From assembly GCA_020845755.1 (NCBI GenBank), contig JADLFE010000058.1:1-64000 (forward strand): 64,000 nucleotides of DNA, in the 5' to 3' direction. This DNA comes from Phycisphaerales bacterium. Its GTDB lineage: Bacteria; Planctomycetota; Phycisphaerae; Phycisphaerales; UBA1924. Below the pieces are notes generated by a model, which saw only the letters and a list, made by a program, of their open reading frames with translations, did no database searches and was not told where the DNA came from. A program made the translations under genes and the position numbers. Of the stretch, positions 8,908 to 18,094 are shown piece by piece. Position 1 is the stretch's first letter, and each line of letters starts with the position of its first letter.

Positions 8908-9023
8908 CGAGAAGGCATCGGCATCGGGGAAGAGGAGAATCGGTCCGGTGGTCGAGTGAAGCGGACAGCCTCGTTGCCTCGCTCGCGCGCCGGCTCGCCA
9001 GCTCGCCGCCCGTAGAATCTCGC

Positions 9024-9224
9024 ATGAAGATCGTCGTCAACGGCCAAACCCGCGAGGTGCCCGAGGGAACCAGCGTTGAATCACTGGTGACGGAACTTGG
9101 GCTGGCTAAGGCGGCGTGCGCCGCGGAAGTGAACAAGAAACTCGTGCCCAATCGCGAGCGGGCGGGCATGACGCTTCGCGAGGGCGACGTGGTCGAGGTC
9201 GTGACGCTCGTGGGCGGCGGGTGA
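9024..9224 (+). CDS. thiS: Sulfur carrier protein ThiS
   Basis: 66 aa, the normal size of ThiS, with a beta-grasp fold text and the essential C-terminal Gly-Gly (ends TLVGGG), which is adenylated and then thiocarboxylated to carry sulfur into the thiamine thiazole ring. ThiG follows 133 nt downstream. No Shine-Dalgarno site is visible; instead TAGAAT ends 5 nt before the ATG, so the mRNA may be leaderless. ThiF, ThiH/ThiO and IscS partners must lie elsewhere. Confidence 0.93.
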   Translation: MKIVVNGQTREVPEGTSVESLVTELGLAKAACAAEVNKKLVPNRERAGMTLREGDVVEVVTLVGGG

Positions 9225-9357
9225 GCCGCTTCGCACGTCGCGCCTTCTACTCTGAGACCCGATGTCTCTGTTCATCAGACGCCCGGCCTCCAGGGAGAGC
9301 CTACCTCGCTGTCTCGCGGTATCGCTGCTTGGCTGTCTCGCTTCCTACCCTTCCGCC

Positions 9358-10227
9358 ATGACACTCGCGCACACGCAGGTTGAGGGGAATCCGGGCGCCA
9401 AGCCCAAGTCTTCGCCGCTCGCGATCGCGGGACGGACGTTCGAGAGCCGCCTCTTTGTCGGCACGGGAAAGTACAAGACCTACGACCTCATGCGCGATTC
9501 GCTCCGCGAGAGCGGCTGCCAGGTCGTGACGGTCGCCGTACGCCGCGAGCGCCTGTACAACGAGCAGGGCAAGAGCCTGCTGGAGTTCATCGACCTCTCG
9601 CGTTACACCATCCTCCCCAACACCGCCGGGTGCTTCAGCGCCGAGGACGCGGTGCGCGTGGCGCGCCTCGGGCGCGAGATTCTCGAGCAGCTCGACAACC
9701 CCGGCGCAAACTGGGTCAAGCTCGAAGTGCTCGGCGACAAGAAGACGCTCCTCCCCGATCCATCCGGCACGATCGAAGCCACGCGCGAACTCGTCAAAGA
9801 CGGCTTCAAGGTCTTGGCCTACACCAGCGATGACCCGATCGCGGCCCTGCGCATTAAGGAAGCCGGCGCGGCCAGCGTCATGCCCGCCGGCTCGCCCATC
9901 GGCTCGGGCCAGGGCGTGCTCAACCGCAACAACATCGTGCTCTGCCTCGAACTGCTCAAGCAGGGCGACGCGAGTTTCCCCGTCATCGTCGACGCAGGCG
10001 TCGGCAGCGCGAGCGATGTCTCGATCGCCATGGAACTCGGGGCCGACGGCGTGCTCCTCAACACCGCCATCGCGCACGCCGCCGACCCGGTGCTCATGGC
10101 CAAGGCGATGCGCCTCGGCTGCGAGGCCGGACGCGCGAGCTATCTCGCCGGCCGCATCCCAAAGAAGCTCTACGCGACGGCCAGCAGCCCGTGGGAGGGC
10201 ACGGTGTCGTATATCCCGGGGGAGTGA
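9358..10227 (+). CDS. thiG: Thiazole synthase ThiG
   Basis: 289 aa from ATG 9358. The frame is open upstream to 9262, but those extra residues are low-quality and would precede the conserved start ([19 protein letters not shown]). ThiG is a TIM-barrel enzyme that condenses 1-deoxyxylulose 5-phosphate, dehydroglycine and ThiS thiocarboxylate into the thiazole phosphate; the Schiff-base lysine lies in [12 protein letters not shown], and the phosphate-binding region includes [10 protein letters not shown] and [12 protein letters not shown]. The start lacks a Shine-Dalgarno site and is preceded by CTTCCTACCCTTCC, an element also found before pabA and the SRAP gene. Likely works with the adjacent ThiS. 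Confidence 0.95.
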   Translation: MTLAHTQVEGNPGAKPKSSPLAIAGRTFESRLFVGTGKYKTYDLMRDSLRESGCQVVTVAVRRERLYNEQGKSLLEFIDLSRYTILPNTAGCFSAEDAVRVARLGREILEQLDNPGANWVKLEVLGDKKTLLPDPSGTIEATRELVKDGFKVLAYTSDDPIAALRIKEAGAASVMPAGSPIGSGQGVLNRNNIVLCLELLKQGDASFPVIVDAGVGSASDVSIAMELGADGVLLNTAIAHAADPVLMAKAMRLGCEAGRASYLAGRIPKKLYATASSPWEGTVSYIPGE

Positions 10228-10279
10228 GCACCACGCTTCGTCCGAGAGATGACCGGCTGGCGTACCGAATTGAACCACG

Positions 10280-10933
10280 ATGCATATGGACAGCCTCAGT
10301 TCGCGTTCAATCGATACTGGCACGGGCCTGGATGCCGAGCCTTGCTGCTGGCATTCGGCCGCGGATCAAGAGATGGTCTGGCGGGATGCCGACAAGCTCA
10401 ACTGGTTGAAGCGCCTTCGTGGCTATAGCGTCGAGGCATCCCAAGCGAGCGACGTGATTCGCCTGACCCGAAACAGTCAATGGTGGATTCCGTCGCTCAT
10501 ACTTTCGTGCTTAGCGATCCTCTTTCCGGCCTTTGCAGGGTACTCCGCAGCCAAGTTCAATTGGAGTATCGCCTTTGATGTACTCGTCTGGGTGGTGTTG
10601 CCGATCGTGCTGGTCGTACTGATTCAGCAGTTTGCAACTGGTGAGTTGCCGCGCAAGGTGCTGCTGTTTGCACGGGATTCTCAGGCTGTCATTTACCGTG
10701 GAATATTCTCGCCCAATTCGTTCTGCCTCCTCATTCGGGAGCCGAAGGGTGACCACCTCGTGTTCTTTGGCTATGTATCCCGCCAAGCGCATTGGGCAAG
10801 CGCGAGGCGCTTGTTGGAAGTCATGGCTCCTGTTATCCCGATTTCACCCGACGTCGTTTTCGTAGCTGGCACGCCGTTCTCTCGCTCTCATGCCGAGCTC
10901 GCGCAGGGTGTGTCCCAGTCGTTTGATCGGTGA
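10280..10933 (+). CDS. Uncharacterised membrane protein
   Basis: 217 aa, not recognised. A polar N-terminal part (1-70) is followed by two transmembrane helices (about 68-90 and 96-116) and a soluble C-terminal domain of about 100 residues. The topology resembles small PH-like membrane proteins, but no family is assigned. Codon use is less G+C-biased than the surrounding genes, suggesting an accessory gene. The start is uncertain: the ATG two codons further in is possible. Confidence 0.65.
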   Translation: MHMDSLSSRSIDTGTGLDAEPCCWHSAADQEMVWRDADKLNWLKRLRGYSVEASQASDVIRLTRNSQWWIPSLILSCLAILFPAFAGYSAAKFNWSIAFDVLVWVVLPIVLVVLIQQFATGELPRKVLLFARDSQAVIYRGIFSPNSFCLLIREPKGDHLVFFGYVSRQAHWASARRLLEVMAPVIPISPDVVFVAGTPFSRSHAELAQGVSQSFDR

Positions 10934-10959
10934 CCCCATAGGCCGGAAACTGCGATAGA

Positions 10960-11109
10960 ATGACCGGCAACATCTCGCCCCAGACCGTGGTCGATCCCGA
11001 GCGCACTCGCCCGATCCCGGGCGAGAGCGTGGGGATGCGGCGACCGTTCGCGTCGTCGGACGTGCTGATCGTGATCGTCTACGAACCCGGCGAGAAGTGG
11101 ACCGCCTGA
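10960..11109 (+). CDS. Possible small protein (49 aa)
   Basis: Short open frame in a gap, beginning MTGNISPQTVVDPERTRP and ending VYEPGEKWTA. It would just overlap the widest possible start of the next gene. No ribosome-binding site and no recognised family. Alternatively this is only the upstream region of the zinc-ribbon gene; TAGAAT at 10956-10961 could be a -10 box for that gene. Confidence 0.25.
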   Translation: MTGNISPQTVVDPERTRPIPGESVGMRRPFASSDVLIVIVYEPGEKWTA

Positions 11110-11186
11110 GTCTTGTGATTGCGCCCAAACGCCGTGGAATGTCGAAAGACCAGAGCCGCGCGGACGCGATCTTCGAACGGACGAGC

Positions 11187-11960
11187 ATGAGCCAGACCGA
11201 CCTGCTCTGCGAATCCTGCGGCTACGTGATCTCGGGCCTGCCCGAATCCGGTAACTGCCCGGAGTGCGGCACGCCGATCCCAGAATCGCTCCCTGAATCG
11301 CGCGTCGGCTCGCCATGGCAGGCGCGAATCCGCACCGGCACGCCCGCCGCGCTGGGCGCGTGGCTCTCGACATCGTGGAACATCTTGCGACATCCCGCCC
11401 CGACCTTCCGATCGCTCCGCGCCGACATGCCCGGCGTGCGCTCGCATCTCTCGATCAACCTGCTCGCGTCGGGCGTGCTGCTCGCCATGCCGTGGACCGG
11501 CGTGTGGCTGTACGACCCCGCGCGGGGCTCGCGCGGCGTGTCGGGCGTGCTTCTGCAACTCGCGTCGCTCGTTGCCATCACAATCGTCGCCGCGTTGATC
11601 CTGCTCTTCCTCACCTGGGTCGAGTGCCTGGGCATCCGCTTCTTTGCCGCGCGGCGTTCGTGGCGATTGACACGCGCGATGGCGTGGCAAGTATGCGCCC
11701 ACGCCTCTGTGGGTTGGCTGGCGGCCGGGCCTTGCGTGTGGGGCGCGCTCCTGCTCACTTCCACGCTGGCGGGAAGCACGCAGATGATCGCGGGGATCGT
11801 GAGCGTGCGAGACCTGATCGGCGGCGGGCTGATTTTCACGGCTGTTCTGATCGGGATGCTCACGTTCGAGATGCTCGTCTACCTCGGCGTGCGCCAATGC
11901 CGATTCGCCAACCCGCCGCGCCTCGCTGGCGGGCCGGGCGGCGATACCATCGCCCCGTGA
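11187..11960 (+). CDS. Zinc-ribbon membrane protein
   Basis: 257 aa from ATG 11187; starts at 11097 or 11139 are also possible. The N-terminus carries a zinc ribbon, CESCGYVISGLPESGNCPEC (two CxxC knuckles), a type frequent in planctomycete membrane proteins. About four to five transmembrane helices follow (roughly 90-110, 128-155, 185-205 and 215-240), giving a Yip1-like appearance. No catalytic motif. The stop codon overlaps the GTG of the next gene (GTGA), so the two are probably co-translated. Confidence 0.8.
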   Translation: MSQTDLLCESCGYVISGLPESGNCPECGTPIPESLPESRVGSPWQARIRTGTPAALGAWLSTSWNILRHPAPTFRSLRADMPGVRSHLSINLLASGVLLAMPWTGVWLYDPARGSRGVSGVLLQLASLVAITIVAALILLFLTWVECLGIRFFAARRSWRLTRAMAWQVCAHASVGWLAAGPCVWGALLLTSTLAGSTQMIAGIVSVRDLIGGGLIFTAVLIGMLTFEMLVYLGVRQCRFANPPRLAGGPGGDTIAP

Positions 11961-12466
11961 CCAATGACCCTCGCGACAATCCGAGCGACCGCCCAGGCAA
12001 CCACGCGACGCACGAGTGGTTCGACCTGAATGTCGACCCCGAGGAAGAACGCGCCGGCCTGCGCTTCTCCTGCACCATGTGCGGCAACTGCTGCACCGGT
12101 CCCGAGGGCTACGTGCTCGTCACCGATGCCGAGGTCGCGGCCCTGGCGACACGCCTTGGCATGAGCGACGCCGAATTCCGAAAGCAGTACACGCACATCA
12201 GCATCGCGGGCCTGTCGCTCACCGAAAAACTCACGCCGTTCGGCCGCGACTGCATCTTCCTCGATCGTGACAAGATCCCGGGCAAGGCGGTGTGCGGCGT
12301 GTATGAAGATCGCCCGCGCCAGTGCCGGACCTGGCCATTCTGGAAGAGCAATCTGCATTCGCGTCGCCACTGGGAACGCGCCAAACAGATCTGCCCGGGC
12401 ATGGACCGCGGGACGTTTGTTCCCGTGGAGGAAGTGCGGATCAGGCGGAAAGAGATCGACATCTAA
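11957..12466 (+). CDS. YkgJ-family cysteine-cluster protein
   Basis: 169 aa, with GTG at 11957 overlapping the previous stop. It shows the CxxCxxCC cluster (CTMCGNCC) followed by further cysteines at CIFLD, CGVYEDRPRQC and ICPGM, the pattern of the zinc/iron-chelating YkgJ (UPF0153) family, whose members probably bind Fe-S or Zn; precise function is unknown. No Shine-Dalgarno site. TACCAT lies 6 nt before the GTG, but coupling to the upstream gene is an equally good explanation of initiation. Confidence 0.85.
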   Translation: MTNDPRDNPSDRPGNHATHEWFDLNVDPEEERAGLRFSCTMCGNCCTGPEGYVLVTDAEVAALATRLGMSDAEFRKQYTHISIAGLSLTEKLTPFGRDCIFLDRDKIPGKAVCGVYEDRPRQCRTWPFWKSNLHSRRHWERAKQICPGMDRGTFVPVEEVRIRRKEIDI

Positions 12467-12680
12467 AGGTGCGGCATCGGGCATCGAACGATGAAGCGAA
12501 TTCACGGAGTGGTGGAGCCCGGGAGATGGCGTGATTCACGCGTCGCGCGCGTTGGTGATGCTGGTTCATGCCGTCAAACAGCGCCGCCGAGTTGATCTGT
12601 TCCGTCTGCGCTGGTCCAGATAACCTGATTTGCATCCGGATGCGCCACACCGCTTTGAGATGGTGGTACACTCGGGGTGC

Positions 12681-12962
12681 ATGTCGCAGATCCCTCCGAC
12701 GCTTCCGTTCCGAGTCGCAGCGGCCTATGGCGTTCAACGCCCGGCGCAGCCCGCCGTTCATGCGACGGGACTGGCGTCAAAGGCATCGACCCTTGTCGCG
12801 GCCCGCGTGCCCGATTCGGCAGAACTCCGCGGCGCGAATCTCGCCGCCGCAAGCCTCACCCCGAACGCTTCGGGCTCTCTTTCGTTCTATCGCAATCCCG
12901 CTGAAAAGAACGCCGCCGCGACCGGCATCGCCCAGGGCAAGATGATCGACGTCGAGGGCTAA
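12681..12962 (+). CDS. Small hypothetical protein, 93 aa
   Basis: Short frame from ATG 12681 with a -10-like TACACT (12667-12672) just upstream. The protein is Ala/Pro-rich, with no membrane segment, and ends with an orderly stretch SLSFYRNPAEKNAAATGI then AQGKMIDVEG, which looks conserved rather than random. No known domain. The antisense frames here look like shadows. Likely real, function unknown. Confidence 0.5.
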   Translation: MSQIPPTLPFRVAAAYGVQRPAQPAVHATGLASKASTLVAARVPDSAELRGANLAAASLTPNASGSLSFYRNPAEKNAAATGIAQGKMIDVEG

Positions 12963-13143
12963 TTTCGCGATTGTTCATTCGCGCATCGTCGGCGGGAGCA
13001 CGCGAGAGCAGTACGTTTCGACAAAGCGTCGTCAGAAACCTTCCCGCGCACACTCGCCCTTCGGTCGCTCGCGCTCGAGAGTCGCGATGCGGGCTCCTCC
13101 GCACGATTCGGGTGCTTGGCTCAACTCCTCTGCGGCGCGGTCG

Positions 13144-13803
13144 CTACCGCCCCATCTTCAAGAAGTTCTGCAAGAGCGTGGTCCCTTGCTCGGTGAGGAA
13201 ACTTTCTGGGTGGAACTGGACGCCCTCGACCGGAAACTTCTTCGCATCGGCGAACACGCGTCGAAGGCCCATCACCACGCGGCGCGTCCCGCCCTTGCCA
13301 TCATCCTCGTCCGTCCACGCCGACACCACCCACCCGTCCTGCCCGTGCGCGGGCGGCGGGGGGATCGTCTCGGGAAGCACCACGAGCGAGTGATAGCGCG
13401 TCGCGGTGAACGGTTGCGGCATGCCCGCAAACACGCCGCGACCATCGTGCGAGATCGGGCTGGTCTTGCCGTGCATCTGGATCACGTGGCGTGTCACCGT
13501 CATGCCGTTCGACGCGGCGAGGCACTGATGCCCGAGGCACACGCCCAAGATCGGGATCTGCCCCGCGAATCGCTCGATCATCGCGCTCGACACGCCCGCC
13601 TCGTTTGGCGTGCACGGCCCGGGCGAGATCACCAGGTGCGTCGGCCCGCGCCCGGCGTCCAGCGCCGCCGCCTCGTCCGGCGTGATCTTGTCGTTGCGAA
13701 CCACCACCAGATCCCGCCCCAACTCCAGCGACGGCTCGATCTCGCCGAACCGCTGCACGAGGTTCCAGGTGAAACTGTCGTAGTTGTCGATCAGGAGGAT
13801 CAT
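13144..13803 (-). CDS. pabA: Anthranilate/aminodeoxychorismate synthase glutaminase (PabA/TrpG)
   Basis: 219 aa class-I glutamine amidotransferase. It starts [17 protein letters not shown], has the oxyanion motif [12 protein letters not shown], the nucleophile Cys89 in GVCLGHQC, and His/Glu in FHPES. It releases ammonia from glutamine for chorismate amination by a PabB or TrpE partner. The PabB-type gene at 46536 is the obvious partner in this window; many bacteria use one such subunit for both folate and tryptophan. The start has no Shine-Dalgarno site and is preceded by CTTCCTACCCTTCC. Expressed alone. Confidence 0.93.
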   Translation of the reverse strand: MILLIDNYDSFTWNLVQRFGEIEPSLELGRDLVVVRNDKITPDEAAALDAGRGPTHLVISPGPCTPNEAGVSSAMIERFAGQIPILGVCLGHQCLAASNGMTVTRHVIQMHGKTSPISHDGRGVFAGMPQPFTATRYHSLVVLPETIPPPPAHGQDGWVVSAWTDEDDGKGGTRRVVMGLRRVFADAKKFPVEGVQFHPESFLTEQGTTLLQNFLKMGR

Positions 13804-13838
13804 CGGGGAAGGGTAGGAAGAGGGAGGCAGGCGGGCGG

Positions 13839-14960
13839 CTACTTCGCGCCGTGCCCCTCCCTCACATGCTCGCGCAGCGCATCGCGCCCGAACTCGTGCT
13901 CCGTGTCCCGCCACGAGCAATGGATGTGGTTCGCGTCGTTCTGGGTGTTGTCGTACTCGACGATGAACGTCGGGCCGTGGATCCGGTAGTAGTGCTTCTG
14001 TCCTTTCTCCACGCCGCCCGCCCACGCAAACGCGATGGTGTCCACGCCCGCGCGCTTCGCCCGCTCCAGTTGCCAGTTCGCCAGGTCGCCCGTGAGATTG
14101 CCCGCGTACACCTCGACGAGTCGCCACAGCATCCGCTTCTGATCGTCCTCCATCCGCGACGCCGGCAGCCCCTCCACCTTGTCGAGCTTCGGCTCGTGCC
14201 CCGGCACCAGCAGGATGTCCGCGGGCGCCTCGCTCGCAATCATCGCCGCCTTTCGCTGCGCCTCGTTCAGCGACTTCACGAGCTCGCGCGCCAGGTCCTC
14301 CTCCGCGCTCAGCACGCGCAGGCCTGCGCGCGGCCCCGTGCGCACCTCGGCCGGATTCGCCCCCAGGAACATCGGCGCGCTGGCGACACGCTCCTCGGCC
14401 ATCGACGAGAAGTTGATCGCCGCGTGGTGCCCCTCAAACTTCCAGCCCCACGGGACATCGCCAGGCGCCTTGCCGGCGCTCGTGAACACCGACAGCGTGT
14501 ACTTGTCCGGATCGCGCCCCGCGCCGCTCTGCCCTGCGCGCTGTTCCAGGTCGCGCAGCACCAGTTCCAGTTGGATGATCTGCTCAACCTTCAGATACCC
14601 GTGCGCGCTCAGCCCGGAGCGGAGCACATCGCGGGCCGCCCGCCGCTGCGCTTCATTCATCTCGCCCAGCGAAACGCCCTTCCTCTCCCGCGGCACAAAG
14701 TGCCAGTCCGTTCGCCACGGGTCGTTCATGTCGAACAATCCCTTGGCCCGCAGATCTGGGGACAAACACTCCAGCCACACCGCCGCGGCCCGCGCCATCT
14801 GCTGGCCCGTCGACGCACGTGGCGCCATCGCCAGCATGAACGCGCCGCCAGCGAGCACCGCCGCCACGCACGCGGCCAGGACCGCGGACATGCTCGCCGA
14901 GGACTTCGGTGTTGCTCGTGGTGCTGTCCGATCCGCTGTCGAGATCGCATGTCCGCGCAT
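13839..14960 (-). CDS. DUF3500-family exported protein
   Basis: 373 aa from ATG 14960. A twin-basic N-terminus and a hydrophobic segment (about residues 26-45) suggest a signal peptide or anchor, so the product is probably exported. The C-terminal block [20 protein letters not shown] with CSWRD is typical of DUF3500 proteins, whose function is not established. A strong terminator-like hairpin ends directly at the start codon (14961-14993), implying attenuation or an internal start. A start at the Met before [10 protein letters not shown] is the alternative. pabA follows 35 nt downstream on the same strand. Confidence 0.88.
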   Translation of the reverse strand: MRGHAISTADRTAPRATPKSSASMSAVLAACVAAVLAGGAFMLAMAPRASTGQQMARAAAVWLECLSPDLRAKGLFDMNDPWRTDWHFVPRERKGVSLGEMNEAQRRAARDVLRSGLSAHGYLKVEQIIQLELVLRDLEQRAGQSGAGRDPDKYTLSVFTSAGKAPGDVPWGWKFEGHHAAINFSSMAEERVASAPMFLGANPAEVRTGPRAGLRVLSAEEDLARELVKSLNEAQRKAAMIASEAPADILLVPGHEPKLDKVEGLPASRMEDDQKRMLWRLVEVYAGNLTGDLANWQLERAKRAGVDTIAFAWAGGVEKGQKHYYRIHGPTFIVEYDNTQNDANHIHCSWRDTEHEFGRDALREHVREGHGAK

Positions 14961-14993
14961 GAAAAAACCCCCTTGGCCTGTGCCTCGGGGGTT
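14961..14993 (-). terminator. Terminator-like hairpin abutting the DUF3500 start codon
   Basis: On the minus strand AACCCCC pairs with GGGGGTT (7 bp) around a 14-nt loop holding a small GGC/GCC stem, followed by TTTTTT, then C and the ATG of the DUF3500 gene. It is a textbook intrinsic terminator for the DUF1444 gene upstream, yet its U-tract touches the next start codon, so it may act as an attenuator for that gene. Confidence 0.75.
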
Positions 14994-15137
14994 GAGTATC
15001 GCAGAAATCGATGCTCGGGGCACCGAAGGTCTGTGCGGTGGCAAGGCGACCGGTCAACGGACGGATTCCGTCCGCGTCGCATCATTCCATCACTTTGCCA
15101 CCTCGCCACTCGGCGGTTCTTGCTTCAGCGTTTGCCC

Positions 15138-15953
15138 TTACGCCGCCTCCCCCTGCGCCCACGGCTCGTTGAGCCTGCCCGCCACGCCGTCGCGTGTGAC
15201 GTAGAAGAACTCGCTGGTGATCGGGTAGGGCAGGCGTTTGTAATCCTGCTGCACGCGCGACGCCAGACGCTTCACGAAACTATCGGGCCCGGGCGAGAGT
15301 GCGATGAACATGTCGCGGGCCGGCGTGGCGACGTAGAAGTCGCCGCCGAGTTGCGGCGCGAGTCGGTCGTACAAGCCGGTCAGGAGCAGGCGAGCGGCGT
15401 CGTAGCCGTCGTGCTCAGCAAGGATCGCGGCCTTGCCACCTTCCTTGCTCTCGACGACCTGCACCTCGAGTTCGGGCGCAAAGCCGTCGAGGTTCTCGCG
15501 CGAGATCTGCTCGATGTCATCGATCGTCACGCCCCATCGAACGACCTGCTCGGTCGTGATGCTGACCGTCATATTGGGAAGATCGGTGACGAAGACAATC
15601 ACCGTGTTGTTGACGAACGGCACATGGGCCACCATCTCTCGTGCCAGGTGCTCGAAGATGGTATCGGGCTGGATGCGCGGCATAATCCGCGGCCTGGCGA
15701 AGTCCAGCGTCATGTTCATGAGCTGCATCGCCTCGCCCGCAAAGAGCTGGTCGAGATAGTGCTCCACGATCTCGGACCCGCGCCCGGGCTCGTGACGCAC
15801 CATGCGGTAGAGGTTCTCGAGGTCGAGGCGACGCCCGTTCACCAGAATCTCACGCGGACCCACGAGGTCGATCTTGTATTCAGGCTGGAGCTTCTTGAGC
15901 ATCTCGACGACAGCCTCGGCGAACGCTCCTGGTTCCTGCGGCATACTCGACAT
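15138..15953 (-). CDS. DUF1444 (YtpQ-like) family protein
   Basis: 271 aa from ATG 15953, preceded by GAGAGGTGG; the open frame further upstream is non-conserved. The text ([83 protein letters not shown]) fits DUF1444/YtpQ, cytosolic proteins of unknown function. No membrane segment. Probably a single-gene unit ending at the hairpin at 14961-14993. Confidence 0.8.
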   Translation of the reverse strand: MSSMPQEPGAFAEAVVEMLKKLQPEYKIDLVGPREILVNGRRLDLENLYRMVRHEPGRGSEIVEHYLDQLFAGEAMQLMNMTLDFARPRIMPRIQPDTIFEHLAREMVAHVPFVNNTVIVFVTDLPNMTVSITTEQVVRWGVTIDDIEQISRENLDGFAPELEVQVVESKEGGKAAILAEHDGYDAARLLLTGLYDRLAPQLGGDFYVATPARDMFIALSPGPDSFVKRLASRVQQDYKRLPYPITSEFFYVTRDGVAGRLNEPWAQGEAA

Positions 15954-16370
15954 CGCCACCTCTCCTCTCTCTTCTCGATCGGAGCGGTCGGCCGGTGTCG
16001 AGACGCTGTCTGCACGCATCAAGCAGCGGTGAACAACCGGCCGGCTGCTCGGACAGGCGTCTATCGACTTCACCCTCCGCAGCCCGGTTGCCTTTGGATT
16101 GTGTCAAGGGAGAACTGGCGTCTCGACACGCCGAATACACGCGCTCGCCCGCAGATTTCGCGCGATCGATTCGGCGGGCGCTCCCATATCCGCGCAAACC
16201 GCGTCCGATCATCCATTTTGGTGCCGGCATGTCAGGCAGGCACTAACTGTTTGCAATGCGTAAGGTATTTTTCTTCACTCGCTTGCTTCTGGCGGCGAGC
16301 CGTTATAATCCCGACTCTTGGGGCTGGAGCCCGGCCGGCGACACCCCGCCATTCCAACGGGAGACCCACC
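15954..16370. other. Divergent intergenic region, DUF1444 gene and acpP
   Basis: No coding sequence found; in particular no rpmF, which often precedes acpP clusters. The acpP promoter is at 16283-16309. Nothing else is recognised. Confidence 0.5.
16283..16309 (+). promoter_or_regulatory. acpP promoter
   Basis: A perfect -10 box TATAAT (16304-16309) with TTGCTT (16283-16288) 15 nt upstream as a short-spaced -35 box. The leader to the acpP GTG would be about 55 nt, containing GGGAG as ribosome-binding site. Confidence 0.6.
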
Positions 16371-16619
16371 GTGACCGAGCAGGAAATCGAAGCAAAAGTC
16401 ATCGACATCGTCGCCGAGCAGATGGGCGCCGATAAGGCCAAGATCACGCGCGCGACCTCGTTCGTCGAGGACTTGAACGCCGACAGTCTCGACACGGTCG
16501 AACTGGTCATGGAGTTCGAGGACGAGTTCGAAACCTCGATCCCCGACGAGCAGGCCGAGAAGATCAAGACTGTTGGTGAAGCGATTGACTTCATCAAGCA
16601 GGCCCACGGCATCTCTTGA
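16371..16619 (+). CDS. acpP: Acyl carrier protein
   Basis: 82 aa from GTG 16371 (GGGAG upstream). The phosphopantetheine site is Ser39 in [18 protein letters not shown], the canonical AcpP motif. Very acidic four-helix protein carrying growing acyl chains in fatty-acid synthesis. fabF follows on the same strand after 188 nt, the usual acpP-fabF arrangement. A small perfect hairpin (CCGCG-GATT-CGCGG, 16621-16634) comes right after the stop but lacks a T-run, so it may be a processing or partial attenuation element. Confidence 0.97.
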   Translation: MTEQEIEAKVIDIVAEQMGADKAKITRATSFVEDLNADSLDTVELVMEFEDEFETSIPDEQAEKIKTVGEAIDFIKQAHGIS

Positions 16620-16807
16620 ACCGCGGATTCGCGGACGTCCCCCATCTTCTATCAGGCTGGCCGCTCCCTCGACGAGTGATCGATGATGGTCCGCGCACCG
16701 TCATCGCCCGCGCGTGCGTACACTGGCGGCGGCACCTTCGTGATATCGGTTTCGACGCGCCGGGCGACCGGCGGGCCCGGTTCATGTCCTTCTGACCCCC
16801 CACGCTT

Positions 16808-18094
16808 ATGGCCAATCACAACCCCCAATCCCGGATCGTCATCACCGGCATGGGCGCGATCACGCCGCTGGGCAGGTCGGTCGCCGAGACCTGGGCCGGG
16901 ATGCGCGAAGGTCGCAGTGGTGTCTCAACCTTTCAGGGTGAGGAGTTCGCCCGTTACGAAGGCCACTGGGACGTCAAGATCGCGGGTCAGATCAAGGATT
17001 GGGATCCCGTCAAATCTGGCGTGATCGACGGGCGCGAGGTGCGTCGCATCGACCGATTCGCGATCCTCGGCATGGCCGCCGCCGCTGAAGCCGTCAAGGA
17101 CTCCGGCATCGACTTTGCCAAGGAAGACTCCGAGCGCTGCGGCGTGGTCGTCGGTTCGGGGGTGGGCGGGATCAAGACGATCGAAGAAGGCGTAATGAGC
17201 ATGGTGGAGCGGGGTCCAGAGCGGATCTCGCCCTTCACCGTCCCGCGCCTGATGGTCAATGCCGCCACGGGCATGATCTCGATCCGCTACGGCCTGCGCG
17301 GTCCGGCGGGGGCACACGCGACGGCGTGCGCGTCGTCGGGGCACGCGATCGCGGACGCGATGCACATCATGCGTCGCGGCGAGGCGGATGTGGTCATCGC
17401 GGGCGGGGCGGAGGCGGCGGTGTCGCCCTTGTGCATCGGCGCGTTCATGACGATGAAGGCCCTGTCGGCCCGCAACGATAACCCGACGAAGGCGAGCCGC
17501 CCGTTCGATCGCGGGCGTGACGGCTTTGTGCTCTCCGAGGGCGCGGCGATGTTCGTGCTTGAGACCGAGGAGCACGCCAAGAAGCGCGGCGCCAAGATCT
17601 ATGCCGAACTCGTCGGCTGCGGCAATTCCTCCGACGCCGGGCACATCACCGCGCCGGACCCCGAGGGACAGGGTGCCGCCCGCTCGATGCGTTGGGCTTT
17701 GCGCGACGCGCGGATGGCTCCGGAACAGATCGAATACGTCAATGCGCACGGGACATCGACGCCGCTGGGCGACAAGGCGGAGGTGGCGGCCGTGCTCTCG
17801 ATCTTCGGCAACCACGCGCGGAAATCCGCGGGCGGGAAGTTGCTGATGTCGTCGACCAAGTCGATGCACGGGCACTGCCTGGGCGCATCGGGAGCGGTCG
17901 AGACGATCGCGTGCGTCCACGCGGTGCGTGACGGGCAGGTGGCGCCGACGATCAACCTCGATGACCCGGACGACGGGTTCGACATCGATCTTGTGCCGCA
18001 CACATTGCGCGAACGTCGCGTGAACTACGCGATGAACAACACGTTCGGATTCGGCGGGCACAACGTGACGCTGATCGTCGGTCGCTACGCCTAA
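16808..18094 (+). CDS. fabF: 3-oxoacyl-ACP synthase II
   Basis: 428 aa, normal KAS II length. The catalytic triad is visible: Cys174 in TACASSGHA, His314 in NAHGTSTPLGD and His356 in HGHCLGASG; the C-terminus NNTFGFGGHNVTL is also diagnostic. It condenses malonyl-ACP with acyl-ACP in chain elongation, using the adjacent AcpP. A TACACT hexamer near 16717 in the gap could give it its own promoter. Its stop codon overlaps by 3 nt the stop of the convergent downstream gene. Confidence 0.96.
   Translation: MANHNPQSRIVITGMGAITPLGRSVAETWAGMREGRSGVSTFQGEEFARYEGHWDVKIAGQIKDWDPVKSGVIDGREVRRIDRFAILGMAAAAEAVKDSGIDFAKEDSERCGVVVGSGVGGIKTIEEGVMSMVERGPERISPFTVPRLMVNAATGMISIRYGLRGPAGAHATACASSGHAIADAMHIMRRGEADVVIAGGAEAAVSPLCIGAFMTMKALSARNDNPTKASRPFDRGRDGFVLSEGAAMFVLETEEHAKKRGAKIYAELVGCGNSSDAGHITAPDPEGQGAARSMRWALRDARMAPEQIEYVNAHGTSTPLGDKAEVAAVLSIFGNHARKSAGGKLLMSSTKSMHGHCLGASGAVETIACVHAVRDGQVAPTINLDDPDDGFDIDLVPHTLRERRVNYAMNNTFGFGGHNVTLIVGRYA

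Noticed and set aside
13851-16619. Long plus-strand open frame (about 920 codons) ending in acpP
   Set aside because: It runs antisense through the DUF3500 and DUF1444 genes; only the last 82 codons (acpP, from GTG 16371) are real.
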